Assembly (NCBI RefSeq): GCF_000218895.1
Contig: NC_015703.1
Location: 4,291,001-4,355,000 of the forward strand
Length of the DNA stretch: 64,000 nt
Origin: Runella slithyformis DSM 19594
GTDB lineage: Bacteria; Bacteroidota; Bacteroidia; Cytophagales; Spirosomataceae
Direction of reading: 5' to 3'
The notes beneath the pieces were generated by a model, which was not told the origin of the DNA, ran no database searches, and was given only the letters and a program-made list of their open reading frames with translations. Shown in pieces: positions 51,252 through 61,042 of the stretch (position 1 is its first letter; each line of letters begins with the position of its first letter). The translations under genes and the position numbers were made by a program.

Positions 51252-51259
51252 CAAAAATA
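51252..51259 (-). promoter_or_regulatory. -7 box for sixA
   Basis: Minus-strand TATTTTTG, a perfect TAnnTTTG match, 14 bp before the ATG at 51237. Confidence 0.65.
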
Positions 51260-51268
51260 GCTATCTTT

Positions 51269-51484
51269 ATGGGCTTGCCAAGTATCCTCTCCGTGAAAAT
51301 TCTAAACTTCTTTGCTGCTGCGTTAATATTCATTATTGTCGGTATGGTTTGTTATTTTGTAGGGTATATTCGGTCAATATCTTCTTTTTTGAGGACTTTT
51401 CATACCCTGAAGATTGAATTAAATGTATTAATGCCCCCGGTGTTTTATATTTTCTGCCTGCGCATCAATCCAAACCGGGCATAA
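51269..51484 (+). CDS. Doubtful 71-residue membrane ORF
   Basis: A frame of 71 residues with a hydrophobic stretch (NFFAAALIFIIVGMVCYFVGY) opens at 51269, right next to the divergent sixA promoter. No family or upstream box at proper distance supports it. It may be a real small membrane protein or chance. Confidence 0.3.
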   Translation: MGLPSILSVKILNFFAAALIFIIVGMVCYFVGYIRSISSFLRTFHTLKIELNVLMPPVFYIFCLRINPNRA

Positions 51485-51826
51485 CGGCTAAATTAGTATT
51501 TTGGTCGGAGTATCCGTTGGTCGCTGCGTTCGATTTTTGAATCTTATATTTGAGTGGGCAGCGGATTCGTGATAATTGTTTCGGCTGCTTTTATCGGCTC
51601 ATTTTTCGTCTTTTATACGGGTACGTCATTAACGTAAAGAAGGGTTTGAAACCCTGATTTGTCAGGATCAGGTGTCCAAATGAAAAGATCAATCCGTTTT
51701 TTGGTATGGTGAAGCGCAAAACGTCGCAGCATTTATACATCTCAATGCCTTACCATTCAGGATTTTCAGAAATAAGCTGCTAACTTTGCAACCTTTTTCG
51801 GAAGTCTGCTATCCAATCATCTTACA
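51485..51826. other. Intergenic region before prfC
   Basis: About 340 bp with no open frame of note. Apart from the prfC -7 box at 51781-51788 nothing is recognised. Confidence 0.5.
51781..51788 (+). promoter_or_regulatory. -7 box for prfC
   Basis: TAACTTTG, a perfect TAnnTTTG match, 38 bp before the ATG at 51827. Confidence 0.65.
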
Positions 51827-53422
51827 ATGAGTACTATTCAGGAAGAAATAGCCAAACGGCGCACATTTGCCATTATCAGTCACCCGGATGCGGGAAAAAC
51901 AACCCTGACCGAAAAGCTCCTGCTTTTTGGAGGGGCCATTCAAACGGCGGGTGCCGTAAAATCGAATAAGATCAAGAAGACCGCTACCTCTGACTTCATG
52001 GAAATAGAGAAGCAGCGCGGTATTTCGGTCGCTACATCGGTAATGACGTTTGAATATAATAATCTTTTGATCAATATATTGGATACTCCCGGTCACAAAG
52101 ACTTTGCCGAGGATACCTACCGTACGCTGACGGCAGTTGACTCGGTGATTTTGGTGATCGATTGTGTGAAAGGCGTTGAGGAACAGACTGAGCGGCTCAT
52201 GGAAGTGTGTCGGATGCGCGATACCCCGGTAATCGTTTTTATTAATAAAATGGACCGGGAAGGGCAAAATCCGTTTGATCTGTTGGATGAACTGGAACAG
52301 AAGTTAAACCTGAAAGTACGTCCGCTGACGTGGCCTGTCAACGGTGGTGCAACGTTCAAAGGGGTATATCACTTGCTGGAAAAACAGATGTATTTTTTCA
52401 AAGTGAATAAAACCAAGGTAGAAGATGACGTGGCCTTGCTGGAGTTGGACTCAGAGGAGTTAGATTTAAAAGTAGGTACCCGCGACGCCGACCAACTGCG
52501 GGAAGATGTGGAGCTGATTGATGGCGTATACGACCAATTCAACCGCGAAGATTACCTCTCGGGCAAAGTGGCCCCCGTCTTTTTCGGCAGTGCGGTCAAT
52601 AACTTCGGCGTGCGTGAATTGCTCGAAGCCTTTTGCCAAATTTCACCGCTGCCCATTGCCCGTCAAACGAATGTGCGGGTAGTTGAGCCGATGGAGAAGA
52701 ATTTTACAGGTTTTATTTTTAAAATTCACGCTAATATTGACCCCCGTCATAGGGATCGGATCGCATTTTTGCGGGTATGCTCAGGAACATTTGAGCGCGG
52801 TAAATTTTATCATCATACCCGATTGGACAAAAATGTTCGTTTTTCCAACCCATACAGCTTTCTGGCTTCGGCCAAAGAGGTCATTGATGAGGGATTTCCG
52901 GGAGACGTGATCGGTTTATACGACACCGGTACGTTCAAGATCGGCGATACGCTCACCGAAGGTGAAAAATTACTGTATGCAGGTATTCCTAGTTTCTCGC
53001 CTGAGATATTCAAAGAGTTGATCAATCTCGACCCCATGAAATCGAAACAGTTGGAAAAAGGAGTTCAACAATTGACCGATGAGGGCGTAGCCCAGTTGTT
53101 TACGCTACAACCCGGCAACCGGAAAGTGGTGGGAACTGTCGGAGAGTTGCAGTTTGAGGTCATTCAGTACCGTTTAGAGCACGAATACGGAGCTAAGTGC
53201 CGTTGGGTACAAATGAATACTACCCGGGCATGTTGGATAACGAGCGAAGATCCTAAGAAGTTACAGGAATTTATTCGATTGAAAGGAACCCAAATCGGGT
53301 ATGACAAAGATAATAACCCGGTCTTTTTGGCCGATTCTGAATGGATGCTGCGCATGAACCGTGACAACAATCCCGACATTCAGTTTCATACCACTTCAGA
53401 ATTTAAGGTAATGACGGATTGA
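51827..53422 (+). CDS. prfC: Peptide chain release factor 3
   Basis: A 531-residue translational GTPase that recycles RF1/RF2 after peptide release. G1 is [16 protein letters not shown]3 is [17 protein letters not shown] and G4 is [20 protein letters not shown]. These residues and the overall length match RF3 rather than EF-G. The C-terminal EF-G-like domain ends with [12 protein letters not shown]. Monocistronic with its own -7 box. Confidence 0.97.
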   Translation: MSTIQEEIAKRRTFAIISHPDAGKTTLTEKLLLFGGAIQTAGAVKSNKIKKTATSDFMEIEKQRGISVATSVMTFEYNNLLINILDTPGHKDFAEDTYRTLTAVDSVILVIDCVKGVEEQTERLMEVCRMRDTPVIVFINKMDREGQNPFDLLDELEQKLNLKVRPLTWPVNGGATFKGVYHLLEKQMYFFKVNKTKVEDDVALLELDSEELDLKVGTRDADQLREDVELIDGVYDQFNREDYLSGKVAPVFFGSAVNNFGVRELLEAFCQISPLPIARQTNVRVVEPMEKNFTGFIFKIHANIDPRHRDRIAFLRVCSGTFERGKFYHHTRLDKNVRFSNPYSFLASAKEVIDEGFPGDVIGLYDTGTFKIGDTLTEGEKLLYAGIPSFSPEIFKELINLDPMKSKQLEKGVQQLTDEGVAQLFTLQPGNRKVVGTVGELQFEVIQYRLEHEYGAKCRWVQMNTTRACWITSEDPKKLQEFIRLKGTQIGYDKDNNPVFLADSEWMLRMNRDNNPDIQFHTTSEFKVMTD

Positions 53423-53484
53423 GGAAGAATGGGGCATTTTCCACTTTTTATCGTTATGAAACATTCAAGGGAGAATGACAAAAG

Positions 53485-53537
53485 AAAAAAAGCTGCCCGA
53501 AATTATCGAACAGCTTTCCGACTATATCCACACCATT
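53485..53537 (-). ncRNA. Small-RNA-like element, copy 2
   Basis: Read on the minus strand: AATGGTGTGGATATAG-TCGGAAAGCTGTTCGA, then a hairpin closed by AAAGCTG and CAGCTTT and a T-run. It matches copy 1 at 47501-47558, differing mainly by two bases, one 1-nt indel, and one A-to-G change that keeps a U-G pair in the stem. A perfect -7 box (TATATTTG, 53548-53555) ends 11 bp upstream, so a ~57-nt independent transcript is likely. It lies between prfC and pgmB. Confidence 0.62.
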
Positions 53538-53547
53538 ATTAGTTGTG

Positions 53548-53555
53548 CAAATATA
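53548..53555 (-). promoter_or_regulatory. -7 box for the small-RNA-like element
   Basis: Minus-strand TATATTTG, a perfect TAnnTTTG match, ending 11 bp before the conserved element. Confidence 0.55.
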
Positions 53556-53618
53556 GTTAGAAAACAATTTATTCCAAAAAAAGTCCTGTCTTTTTTTGGA
53601 ATCGGAACGCTATGCGGC

Positions 53619-54284
53619 CTACTCTGAAAATAATGAGTTTTGTAACTCCGCGATTTGCAGATTGTTTAGATTGGCTAAAACTACATCGGCCTTCGTTAAT
53701 ATGGAAGGCAGGCCGATACCGACGGTTTTCATGCCGGCTCTATGGGCGGCTTCTATTCCGGCTACGGCATCTTCAAAAACCACACATTCTTCCGGAACAA
53801 CTCCCAACGCCTCTGCTCCTTTTAAAAATACTTCCGGATCAGGCTTGCCTTTGGTGATTTTTGTGCCGTCAATGATGGTGTCGAAAGCATTGAGAATACC
53901 GATACGCTCCAGGATCGGTATTGCATTTTTGCTGACTGACCCAAGGCCGATTTTTATCCCTGCTAAACGGGTTTTCTCTAAAAATTCCGAAACGCCCGGC
54001 AGAATATCATCCGGAACCATCTTGTGGATGAGCTCTGTATACCAATCATTTTTCAGGGTGGCGTAGGCGTCTTTGGTGGCGGCATCGAGCGTTACATTTC
54101 CGTGCGCAAGAATCCGTTCAAGGGATTCTGTGCGGCTTACTCCTTTAAGACTTTCATTAAATTCTTCGGAGATATCGAACCCTAATTTTTCGTTGGCTAA
54201 TCGCCGCCATGCCTGATAGTGGAAGTGGGCGGTATCCACAATGACCCCATCGAGGTCAAACAAAAATGCTTTTGGCTGGGCCAT
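53619..54284 (-). CDS. pgmB: Beta-phosphoglucomutase
   Basis: A 221-residue HAD mutase that interconverts beta-glucose-1-phosphate and glucose-6-phosphate. Motif I is FLFDLDGVIVDTAHFHYQAW, with the nucleophile and acid/base Asp pair. LKGVSRTESLERIL is the hallmark of PgmB. GLGSVSKNAIPILERIG and VVFEDAVAGIEAAHRAGM complete the HAD core. Full length. A perfect -7 box lies at 54313-54320. No maltose phosphorylase gene is adjacent. Confidence 0.94.
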   Translation of the reverse strand: MAQPKAFLFDLDGVIVDTAHFHYQAWRRLANEKLGFDISEEFNESLKGVSRTESLERILAHGNVTLDAATKDAYATLKNDWYTELIHKMVPDDILPGVSEFLEKTRLAGIKIGLGSVSKNAIPILERIGILNAFDTIIDGTKITKGKPDPEVFLKGAEALGVVPEECVVFEDAVAGIEAAHRAGMKTVGIGLPSILTKADVVLANLNNLQIAELQNSLFSE

Positions 54285-54312
54285 GTCTGAATCACATAGG
54301 TTTGGTGAGCCG

Positions 54313-54320
54313 CAAAAATA
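54313..54320 (-). promoter_or_regulatory. -7 box for pgmB
   Basis: Minus-strand TATTTTTG, a perfect TAnnTTTG match, 28 bp before the ATG at 54284. Confidence 0.6.
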
Positions 54321-54374
54321 CGGCGTACGGCCCTACTTCCAGCCATTGTACAATACTAAATTTACGGCCCGTCG

Positions 54375-55253
54375 TTATTTTGTGGGAAAGCCGCTTTTCT
54401 TCAGGTTCTCAAAAAGCTGTTTTACTTCAGGGATACGTTTTTCTCCGTTGAGGGCAAAATACCAAAAGGTTTCCAGTTCACCCCGGTGCATGGACTGATT
54501 CATATCCCCGCTTTGCGATTTATGAGCCGCTTTTACCCAATCGGCTACAATCATATAACTGTGTTTATTGTCTTCACCAAACCCGAAAGAACGGTCAAAT
54601 TCAAATACAGGCGCTGCTGGACTGATGGCTGTTTCGGGATATTCCTCCAGGGCGGAGAACGTAAATGTATAACCTTTATTAGCGGCCTGTCCACCCAATA
54701 CGATGGGCGGATTGGGGCCTTTATAACGTTGTACAGCCCGAAGAGCGCATAAAGAAGAGGCTTTGTGGTGGGCATGTTGCCCTTCGTGCGGGATCAAACA
54801 AAAAATAAAATCGTATTGTCCTTTGGCCAGCACCGCGTCCAATCGACGCTCAATATAGCCGATGTCCCAGTTTTTGCCTTGCAGGTAAGGCTTTTCATTG
54901 CGGTTGTAATAATCATCGATCTGGTCGAAAAAGAAGTAATTACCGATGCCCAAAATCTCGCCGGCGGCCATCATTTCTTTCTTACGTATAAGGGGTAGAT
55001 TCTTACGACCCACCACTGAGTCAAGCATGTTCATACCGTAGTACTTTGATGCTACCATTCCGTTAAATCCCCCTGAGGCATCGGTAATCAGCGCAAGGTC
55101 GGCGATGCCTTTGAGCTCGCGGGTAATTTTAAAAACAGTGACCGGAAACATCGTCTCATCATCCGGATGAGCCGTAACGATGAGCACTTTGGGGCCTTGA
55201 GCAAAACCGCTGAACATACCGGTTAAAAGAGCAAATAGAGGTAAAGATTTCAT
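54375..55253 (-). CDS. Secreted PIG-L family deacetylase
   Basis: A 292-residue LmbE/PIG-L deacetylase with a signal peptide (1-18, ending GFAQ). The zinc motif is VTAHPDDETMFP, and a later His cluster, GQHAHHKASS, is the likely third ligand region. TDASGGFNG is also typical. It hydrolyses an N-acetyl group in the periplasm or outside the cell, target unknown. It is upstream of pgmB on the same strand with a 90-bp gap holding the pgmB promoter, so the two are probably separate. A partial relative sits at the left edge of the window. Confidence 0.88.
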   Translation of the reverse strand: MKSLPLFALLTGMFSGFAQGPKVLIVTAHPDDETMFPVTVFKITRELKGIADLALITDASGGFNGMVASKYYGMNMLDSVVGRKNLPLIRKKEMMAAGEILGIGNYFFFDQIDDYYNRNEKPYLQGKNWDIGYIERRLDAVLAKGQYDFIFCLIPHEGQHAHHKASSLCALRAVQRYKGPNPPIVLGGQAANKGYTFTFSALEEYPETAISPAAPVFEFDRSFGFGEDNKHSYMIVADWVKAAHKSQSGDMNQSMHRGELETFWYFALNGEKRIPEVKQLFENLKKSGFPTK

Positions 55254-55641
55254 GAGTTTTAAGGGATGGGATGGTTAAGACGTCCGAGCTGAACTTAAAA
55301 AGAGCCGTTTGATAACTATTGCAGGAATTTGTGATTGGCGGAATATCTATATCGGGCAAAATAAGTACCTTTAAAATTCTATGATTCCTCAAGACCTTAC
55401 CAAATAAATAAAAATTGTACTCATATGAATATAGATTTACCAATATGGTATAATTATTTCCTGCAGACGGGTTGCCTGCCTATCAGTAAAGAATGGTTTA
55501 GGGGAAATCTTCTCGTTTCTTTGTGTTTTTTTAAGAGACCGGGTTATTCAGTGGTTAATTCATTTCTTCAGCAGGTGACTTGATTCTGACAATTCGCATT
55601 TATTTATGTCCTTTTACTCTATTCAAACGTTACCGCACTAA
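55254..55641. other. Intergenic region, nothing recognised
   Basis: About 390 bp of AT-rich sequence between divergent genes. No consensus -7 box, no open frame and no marked hairpin was found. Confidence 0.4.
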
Positions 55642-57525
55642 ATGTTTTATTGTCATTTATCAGCTTTCAAAAATAAACTTATATGCTTAGGGATTGGGAT
55701 TGTGATAGGCTCACCGGTTTGGGGGCAGCTCTCCGTATCTTTTCCCTTCGATGGAGCCGTCTTTCAACGAAGTATTTCCAATACGGCAACGGTCACGATT
55801 GCCGGAAGTTATAGCGGAGCTGTCGAGCGGGTTGAAGCCCGCCTGACCGCTGTTGCCGGGGGAACGAGTATAGGCTGGGCCGATATAGATTATCAGCCAA
55901 AAAATGGGATGTATACAGGAAATCTACGTGGGGTAACGGGGGGATGGTATACTCTGGAAGTGCGTTCAATACTGTTTAACAATGTGATCTCAACGGTGTC
56001 GTTATCGAGGGTAGGAGTGGGAGAGGTATTTATCATTGCGGGCCAGTCAAATGTACAGGGGATAGAAAACCGTGGTAACAAAGCTTCGTCGGACGCACAG
56101 GGACGTATAAAATATATTGATTGGTTATTGCCATGTCCGGACGGTGTCTGTCAGAATGTTGACCCGCCTTTTCCCCTAATCTCTACGCTCAACAGCACGG
56201 GTCAGGGAATTCATATTGCTCCCAATGGAAATACTTCCTGGGCGTGGGGAGAATTAGGCGATGCGCTCCTGAGTCGTTTTAACGTGCCCGTTTTATTTTT
56301 CAATGCCGCCGCCGGAGGCTCATCGGTCGGCAATTGGAGCCGCAGTGCCGATGGGTTGCCGTCGGGGCATCCGCTGTTTGGTTTTTTGTATGGAGGTAAT
56401 CCTGATTTTCCGTATCAATATCTCCGCAAAGCGCTTAATTATTACGCTTGTCTGTTTGGCGTCAGGGCTGTACTGTGGCATCAGGGAGAATCTGATTCGA
56501 TCAAAAATCGCAATGAAAATCCTAACGACAATACGTCAGCGGCTGAATACCGCGACAGTCTGCAATACGTCATCCGTCGCTCACGTTCACACTCCAATAA
56601 GGCCCTCTTGCCGTGGGTGGTAGGCCGAGGTTCATATTGGTATGATCCTGCCGGCGGCCCTGGTACGGATGCCGAGGTGATTTCCGGGCAAAATTTGACC
56701 ATCAGCCCTGCGGACAAAATTTTTGAGGGTCCCAATACCGACAACATTCAAGTTCCGAGGGTAGATGGGGTACACCTTGAAAATGTACCGGGAGGCGCGC
56801 AGGGAATTTCTGAATTTGCCGCCGGATGGAATACTTATCTCACGAATACGTTCTTTGCGACCGCTAATCCGTACGCGGCCACCGCACCGCCTTCGCTGAC
56901 GTTGGGGTGCTCCGGAAATACTTATTCCATCACGGCACCGGCCGGTTACAGCTATTTTTGGGTCAATGGGAATAATGACATAACGACGCATTTTTCAACG
57001 AATCAAACGATCTATCCCGGGGCAGGGACGTATCGGGTGTATTTGAAAGATGCTTTTGGCAATACCGTTGTGACACAGTCAGTAACGGTACCGTCGCTGA
57101 ATCCTGTGCCGCCCACATTGTCGGCAAGTGCGTCACCGGTGGTGGCGGGTCAGTCTGTTATGCTGTATGCACAGGGGTGCAGCGGCACGGTGACTTGGTC
57201 TACCGGCCAGGGGGGGTACAGTATCTCACAAACACTTTCGCAAACAACTACCTACACGGCTACCTGCGGTATCGGAAGCTGTGTCTCCACCCAGGCTTCT
57301 ATTCAGGTCAGTGCCTGTCCGGCCAATGCTACGTTATCTGCGGACTACGTTTCCGACCAAACCCTTACGGTTAAAGCATCCAATGCGCTTATCGGGACCA
57401 ATGCGGTTCGGGCCGGAGCCACCATAACCTATGATGCAAAAAATTCGGTGACGCTTCAGCCGGGCTTTTTGGCCGAAAAAAACAGCACATTTACAGCGGT
57501 AGCGGGGGTAGGTTGTACCAATTAA
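55642..57525 (+). CDS. Secreted sialate-O-acetylesterase-like SGNH protein with 3-coathanger domain
   Basis: A 627-residue secreted protein. The signal peptide spans about 1-29 (IVIGSPVWGQ). The esterase domain (about 115-410) shows VFIIAGQSNVQGIE (nucleophile Ser), VLWHQGESDSI and the acid/base VPRVDGVHLEN, as in SASA-type carbohydrate acetylesterases. An Ig-like region (about 410-570) follows with SPVVAGQSVMLYA and WSTGQGGYSISQTL, and the C-terminal ~60 residues (TVKASNAL, VRAGATITYDAKNSVTLQPG in pieces) match the 3-coathanger stack domain of Bacteroidota secreted proteins. It probably deacetylates polysaccharides outside the cell. No canonical T9SS tail is seen. Confidence 0.85.
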   Translation: MFYCHLSAFKNKLICLGIGIVIGSPVWGQLSVSFPFDGAVFQRSISNTATVTIAGSYSGAVERVEARLTAVAGGTSIGWADIDYQPKNGMYTGNLRGVTGGWYTLEVRSILFNNVISTVSLSRVGVGEVFIIAGQSNVQGIENRGNKASSDAQGRIKYIDWLLPCPDGVCQNVDPPFPLISTLNSTGQGIHIAPNGNTSWAWGELGDALLSRFNVPVLFFNAAAGGSSVGNWSRSADGLPSGHPLFGFLYGGNPDFPYQYLRKALNYYACLFGVRAVLWHQGESDSIKNRNENPNDNTSAAEYRDSLQYVIRRSRSHSNKALLPWVVGRGSYWYDPAGGPGTDAEVISGQNLTISPADKIFEGPNTDNIQVPRVDGVHLENVPGGAQGISEFAAGWNTYLTNTFFATANPYAATAPPSLTLGCSGNTYSITAPAGYSYFWVNGNNDITTHFSTNQTIYPGAGTYRVYLKDAFGNTVVTQSVTVPSLNPVPPTLSASASPVVAGQSVMLYAQGCSGTVTWSTGQGGYSISQTLSQTTTYTATCGIGSCVSTQASIQVSACPANATLSADYVSDQTLTVKASNALIGTNAVRAGATITYDAKNSVTLQPGFLAEKNSTFTAVAGVGCTN

Positions 57526-57544
57526 GAGAAAGCAAGTAGACCTT

Positions 57545-58399
57545 TTACACAATTACCGCTGATTCGCACACATAGGTAGGGATAATCCCCGTGCTTCGAA
57601 TTCGAATTTCGGCATCTTCGGCGGGAATGTTACCCGTCAGCACCAGCACCGTATCCAGTCCAAATTTGTTGCCGCCGGATATATCCGTTCGGAGGGTGTC
57701 GCCCACCATGACAATGTCTTTTTTGCCAATGGCAGGATTTTGAGCAATGACTCGTTCGTAGGCAAACATAAACAGTTGGGCGTCAGGCTTACCAAACCGG
57801 ATGAATTGCTTCCCGACGATGTTTTCGAGCATATCGGCTACGCCCCCGATGGCAATGGCTACCTGCGTTTTTGAAGTAGGGTAGGTATTGTCGGTATTGG
57901 CTACAATGACGGGGATCGTTCGCCGCCGTAGCAGGTTGACTGCTTTGTTGAGGTCGTGATTCCAGTCAAACCCTTCATCATCCAGTAAAACAAGGGCGTT
58001 AATGTCGCCTGCATTGTCCGGATCAACGTCAGAGATCGAAAGGGTTTTGAGGTCAGCGGTTTCAATGTAATGGGCTGAATCTTCGGTGCCTAAATAGGCG
58101 ACCGTCCCCTGTTTGACCTTTAATTGTACATATTCCCGGGCCAACATACCTGAGGAGATGATACTGTCGGCCGTGATGTCATGCAGCCCCAACCGCCAAT
58201 AGGATTCGGCCAATTGCTGCGGGCTTCGGGAGGCGTCATTGGTCAGAATATAAAACGGCTTTTGCTGCTGCCGGAGGTACGAAAACGTGTCACCAATGTT
58301 GGGAATGAGTCCATGGGCATTTTTTAATACTCCAAAGGCATCAAAGAAAAAAACTTGATAGCGCTCGGCAACTTCTTTAAAATTATCCAGGTATAACAT
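57545..58399 (-). CDS. HAD hydrolase, NagD/class IIA type
   Basis: A 284-residue HAD phosphatase of the class IIA (TIGR01459-like) type. Motif I is FFFDAFGVLKNAHGLI, motif II is ILTNDASRSPQQLA, motif III/IV is VMVGDTLRTDISGGNKFGLD. In motif I the second Asp is replaced by F (DAFGV), so the DxD acid/base residue is missing; this variant occurs in the class and may alter the chemistry. The upstream neighbour is the APH-like kinase gene 40 bp away on the same strand, probably one operon. Confidence 0.86.
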   Translation of the reverse strand: MLYLDNFKEVAERYQVFFFDAFGVLKNAHGLIPNIGDTFSYLRQQQKPFYILTNDASRSPQQLAESYWRLGLHDITADSIISSGMLAREYVQLKVKQGTVAYLGTEDSAHYIETADLKTLSISDVDPDNAGDINALVLLDDEGFDWNHDLNKAVNLLRRRTIPVIVANTDNTYPTSKTQVAIAIGGVADMLENIVGKQFIRFGKPDAQLFMFAYERVIAQNPAIGKKDIVMVGDTLRTDISGGNKFGLDTVLVLTGNIPAEDAEIRIRSTGIIPTYVCESAVIV

Positions 58400-58439
58400 G
58401 CAGCAAAAGGTCAGTGATAGTAGGTAAATGGACAGTAGG

Positions 58440-59486
58440 TTACAATTTTAATCGCTCCAGGATCGGCTCTACCGAAAAATGCTCAATGGATGGAAAGTAG
58501 GTATGATAGGCTTCGCTTTGCAGTTTGGTAGCGTAGGTACGGTGGAAAAAATAGCGTCCGTACTTGATGACGTAGTTCAAAATGAAAAAACGATAGGCTT
58601 CGGGTAGAAAAAGGACCTCGCGCCGGGTGAGGGGGTACACCTTATGGTATTCTTCCAGAAACCAGCCAAAACGCTCTTCGGCCAGTGGGTTGATCAGATA
58701 GGAAAACACAGTGCGGTCGCCGGCATCAGAGCATACCCGACTGAAAAAGTAAAAGTCCATGACCCGATAACTGATCCTGAACCAGTCGTAATCCCAGCGC
58801 GAAAACAATTCCAGCTCTTTGGTAACCGAAAAATTGCCGATGTTCCAATCCAAAAAAACGGGAATTGTTTCAACGGCCCCTTCAACGATGGTTCGGCGAT
58901 TTTCCAAAAACGCATTGCATTGCTTCCGGAGGGCTTCGATGTTCATGCGGTGCTCGTAGCGGCCCGTTTCCGTATCCAGCAGTGCCAGCAGGTCCTGAAT
59001 GTCTGAGCGCAGTGTCTTGGAAGATTTAGGCATCACGGTGCTTACGCGAGAGCAGGCCATATGAAACCGGGCGATCTCCGAGCCCAGCCTGCGAATGTGG
59101 TGCTCATCCAGGCGGCGGGGAAGCTTTTCGGCCACGCGAATGGGGTTATAAAATACCACCCATACGTCAATATCTTCCTCTTCCTGTCGGTGACGGTATA
59201 CATATACCTGATTGTTTTTAACCAGCGACTTCGCCAATACGTTTTCAAACGGATACAGGAGGTTGTTGGCTAACGTATGGATCAGGCGATGATCTTCTTT
59301 GAAATGCTCAAACTTGCCGAAATACGAAAGTTTGGCAATCACCCGGTCGCCGCCTTCGAGCGTAACCCGAAATACGTGATTGGTCGAAACGCGGGCACTG
59401 ATGTCTTCAATGTGGTCAATGGGACGACTGGAATCAAAATCGGCCCACGCAAATCTGATGATGGAAGGATAATCTAAAAAACGCAT
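58440..59486 (-). CDS. APH-like phosphotransferase (aminoglycoside/choline kinase fold)
   Basis: A 348-residue protein of the APH/choline-kinase fold. An N-lobe lysine is in RVIAKLSYFGKFEHF. The canonical catalytic HGDxxxxN is replaced by FLDWNIGNFSV (D followed by N five residues later, but no His-Gly), and the DFD/DxD magnesium site reads WDYDWFRISYRVMDF. The C-terminal part (about 255-348) is helical. Substrate unknown. The perfect -7 box at 59501-59508 supports the start. It is probably cotranscribed with the HAD gene downstream, suggesting joint action on a phosphorylated small molecule. Confidence 0.78.
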   Translation of the reverse strand: MRFLDYPSIIRFAWADFDSSRPIDHIEDISARVSTNHVFRVTLEGGDRVIAKLSYFGKFEHFKEDHRLIHTLANNLLYPFENVLAKSLVKNNQVYVYRHRQEEEDIDVWVVFYNPIRVAEKLPRRLDEHHIRRLGSEIARFHMACSRVSTVMPKSSKTLRSDIQDLLALLDTETGRYEHRMNIEALRKQCNAFLENRRTIVEGAVETIPVFLDWNIGNFSVTKELELFSRWDYDWFRISYRVMDFYFFSRVCSDAGDRTVFSYLINPLAEERFGWFLEEYHKVYPLTRREVLFLPEAYRFFILNYVIKYGRYFFHRTYATKLQSEAYHTYFPSIEHFSVEPILERLKL

Positions 59487-59500
59487 AACGTAACTTTTTG

Positions 59501-59508
59501 CAAAGATA
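59501..59508 (-). promoter_or_regulatory. -7 box for the APH-like/HAD operon
   Basis: Minus-strand TATCTTTG, a perfect TAnnTTTG match, 14 bp before the ATG at 59486. Confidence 0.65.
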
Positions 59509-59680
59509 GCGTTTGTTTTTTAAGGATACCGTGGGCGAAACTTTTGCCGCGCCGGCATTTATCCTAAGTGCAGGGTATTTTGCCCGCTGCCTCAGCAGTT
59601 GCGCAGAGCAGCGATTTAACATCTCCGCCCTCTGCTGCGAATAATAGCGACCGTTTGCGGTTACGGGCAAAAAGTTGTTT

Positions 59681-61042
59681 TTACTGAACGATCTCGGCGG
59701 CCAGCTCTTTGAGATTCAGCCCGCCAAAGGTGCCCGAGCTCATCATTAACAGATTAGCATCGGTCCATTTTTGGTCGAGTAAAAAAGCCTGCAACGCTTT
59801 GTGATCTGTAAAAACGTGCAGGTCTTTACGCTGAAAAGCGGCCTGTACTTCGGCCGGCTCTATGGCAGCCAGGCGTTTGTGCATCAGGGTATGCGGGTTA
59901 TAATAGACTGCCGCTATATCGGCGGCATCCAACTTATGAGCGTATTGACCGATAAAATCTTTATTTAAGCTGCTGAATGTATGCAGTTCTACGCAGGCCA
60001 CCAATATACGTTTCGGAAACTGCGATTTGGCGGCTTTGGTGGTCGCTTCCACTTTGGAAGGAGCGTGGGCAAAATCCTTGAACGCCGCCGTTTTGTCGTT
60101 CTTGGCCAAGGTTTCCATACGGTTGGCGGCCCCTTTGAAGGTTTGAATAGCGCGGTAAAATTGGGCGTGGGTCAGCCCTAATTCAGTGCATACGGCCAGT
60201 GCTCCGCTGATATTTTTCATGTTATGTTCACCAAAAACCAACAGCGGCACGTCGCCGTAATCGGCTGTACTGAGGAAGGTTTGTCCGTTGACGATTCTGT
60301 GCGCATGGGCTTCATACGGCACCGGGCGCACGTCAACGCGCTCGTTCTTGCCGATGACGTCGAGCATATCATCCGTTTCGTCAAAGATCAGGATGCCTGA
60401 TTTGGGGAGGGATTCGGCCAATTTTTCAAATTGGTCTACGTACACTTCCCAGGTCGGAAACACATTGTAATGATCCCAGGCGATGCCGCTGATGAGCGCT
60501 ATGTGCGGATGATAATGCAAAAACTTGGGGTTGGCATCGGTAGGGGAAGCCGGGTATTCATCGCCTTCAATGATAATCGTGGGGGCGTTGTCGGTCAGTT
60601 TTACCATTGTGTCAAAGCCTTCCAGTTGGGCTCCTACCAAATAATCAAAAAGTCGGTTATTGTACCGAAGTACGTGCAGGATCATCGACGTGATGGTCGT
60701 TTTGCCGTGGCTTCCTGCGATCACAACGCGTTGTTTATGAAGGCTTTGTTGGTAAATGTATTCGGGGTAGGAGTACACCGGCAGCCCTAATTCGATCGCG
60801 CGGGCCAGTTCGGGATTGTCTTTACGGGCGTGCATTCCTACTATAACAGCATCAAGGTCTGCGTGGATCTTCTTGGGAAACCAGCCCATTTCGGCAGGAA
60901 GTAAGCCTAAACTTTGGAGTCGGGATTGAGCGGGATCGTATATTTCGTCGTCGGAGCCGCTCACTTTGTATCCTTTATGATGTAAGGCAATGGCTAAATT
61001 GTGCATTACGCTTCCGCCAATGGCAATGAAATGGACCTGCAT
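59681..61042 (-). CDS. mpl: UDP-N-acetylmuramate:murein-peptide ligase
   Basis: A 453-residue Mur-ligase-family enzyme that attaches recycled tripeptide (L-Ala-gamma-D-Glu-mDap) to UDP-MurNAc. It starts MQVHFIAIGGSVMHNLAIAL, has the NTP-loop VVIAGSHGKTTITSMIL, the metal and substrate motif IIEGDEYPASPTDANPKF, and HAPSKVEATTKAAK in the C-terminal domain. The start at 61042 is chosen over the longer in-frame one at 61141, because the family begins at MxxHFIAIGG. It is divergent from tsaB. Confidence 0.93.
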   Translation of the reverse strand: MQVHFIAIGGSVMHNLAIALHHKGYKVSGSDDEIYDPAQSRLQSLGLLPAEMGWFPKKIHADLDAVIVGMHARKDNPELARAIELGLPVYSYPEYIYQQSLHKQRVVIAGSHGKTTITSMILHVLRYNNRLFDYLVGAQLEGFDTMVKLTDNAPTIIIEGDEYPASPTDANPKFLHYHPHIALISGIAWDHYNVFPTWEVYVDQFEKLAESLPKSGILIFDETDDMLDVIGKNERVDVRPVPYEAHAHRIVNGQTFLSTADYGDVPLLVFGEHNMKNISGALAVCTELGLTHAQFYRAIQTFKGAANRMETLAKNDKTAAFKDFAHAPSKVEATTKAAKSQFPKRILVACVELHTFSSLNKDFIGQYAHKLDAADIAAVYYNPHTLMHKRLAAIEPAEVQAAFQRKDLHVFTDHKALQAFLLDQKWTDANLLMMSSGTFGGLNLKELAAEIVQ

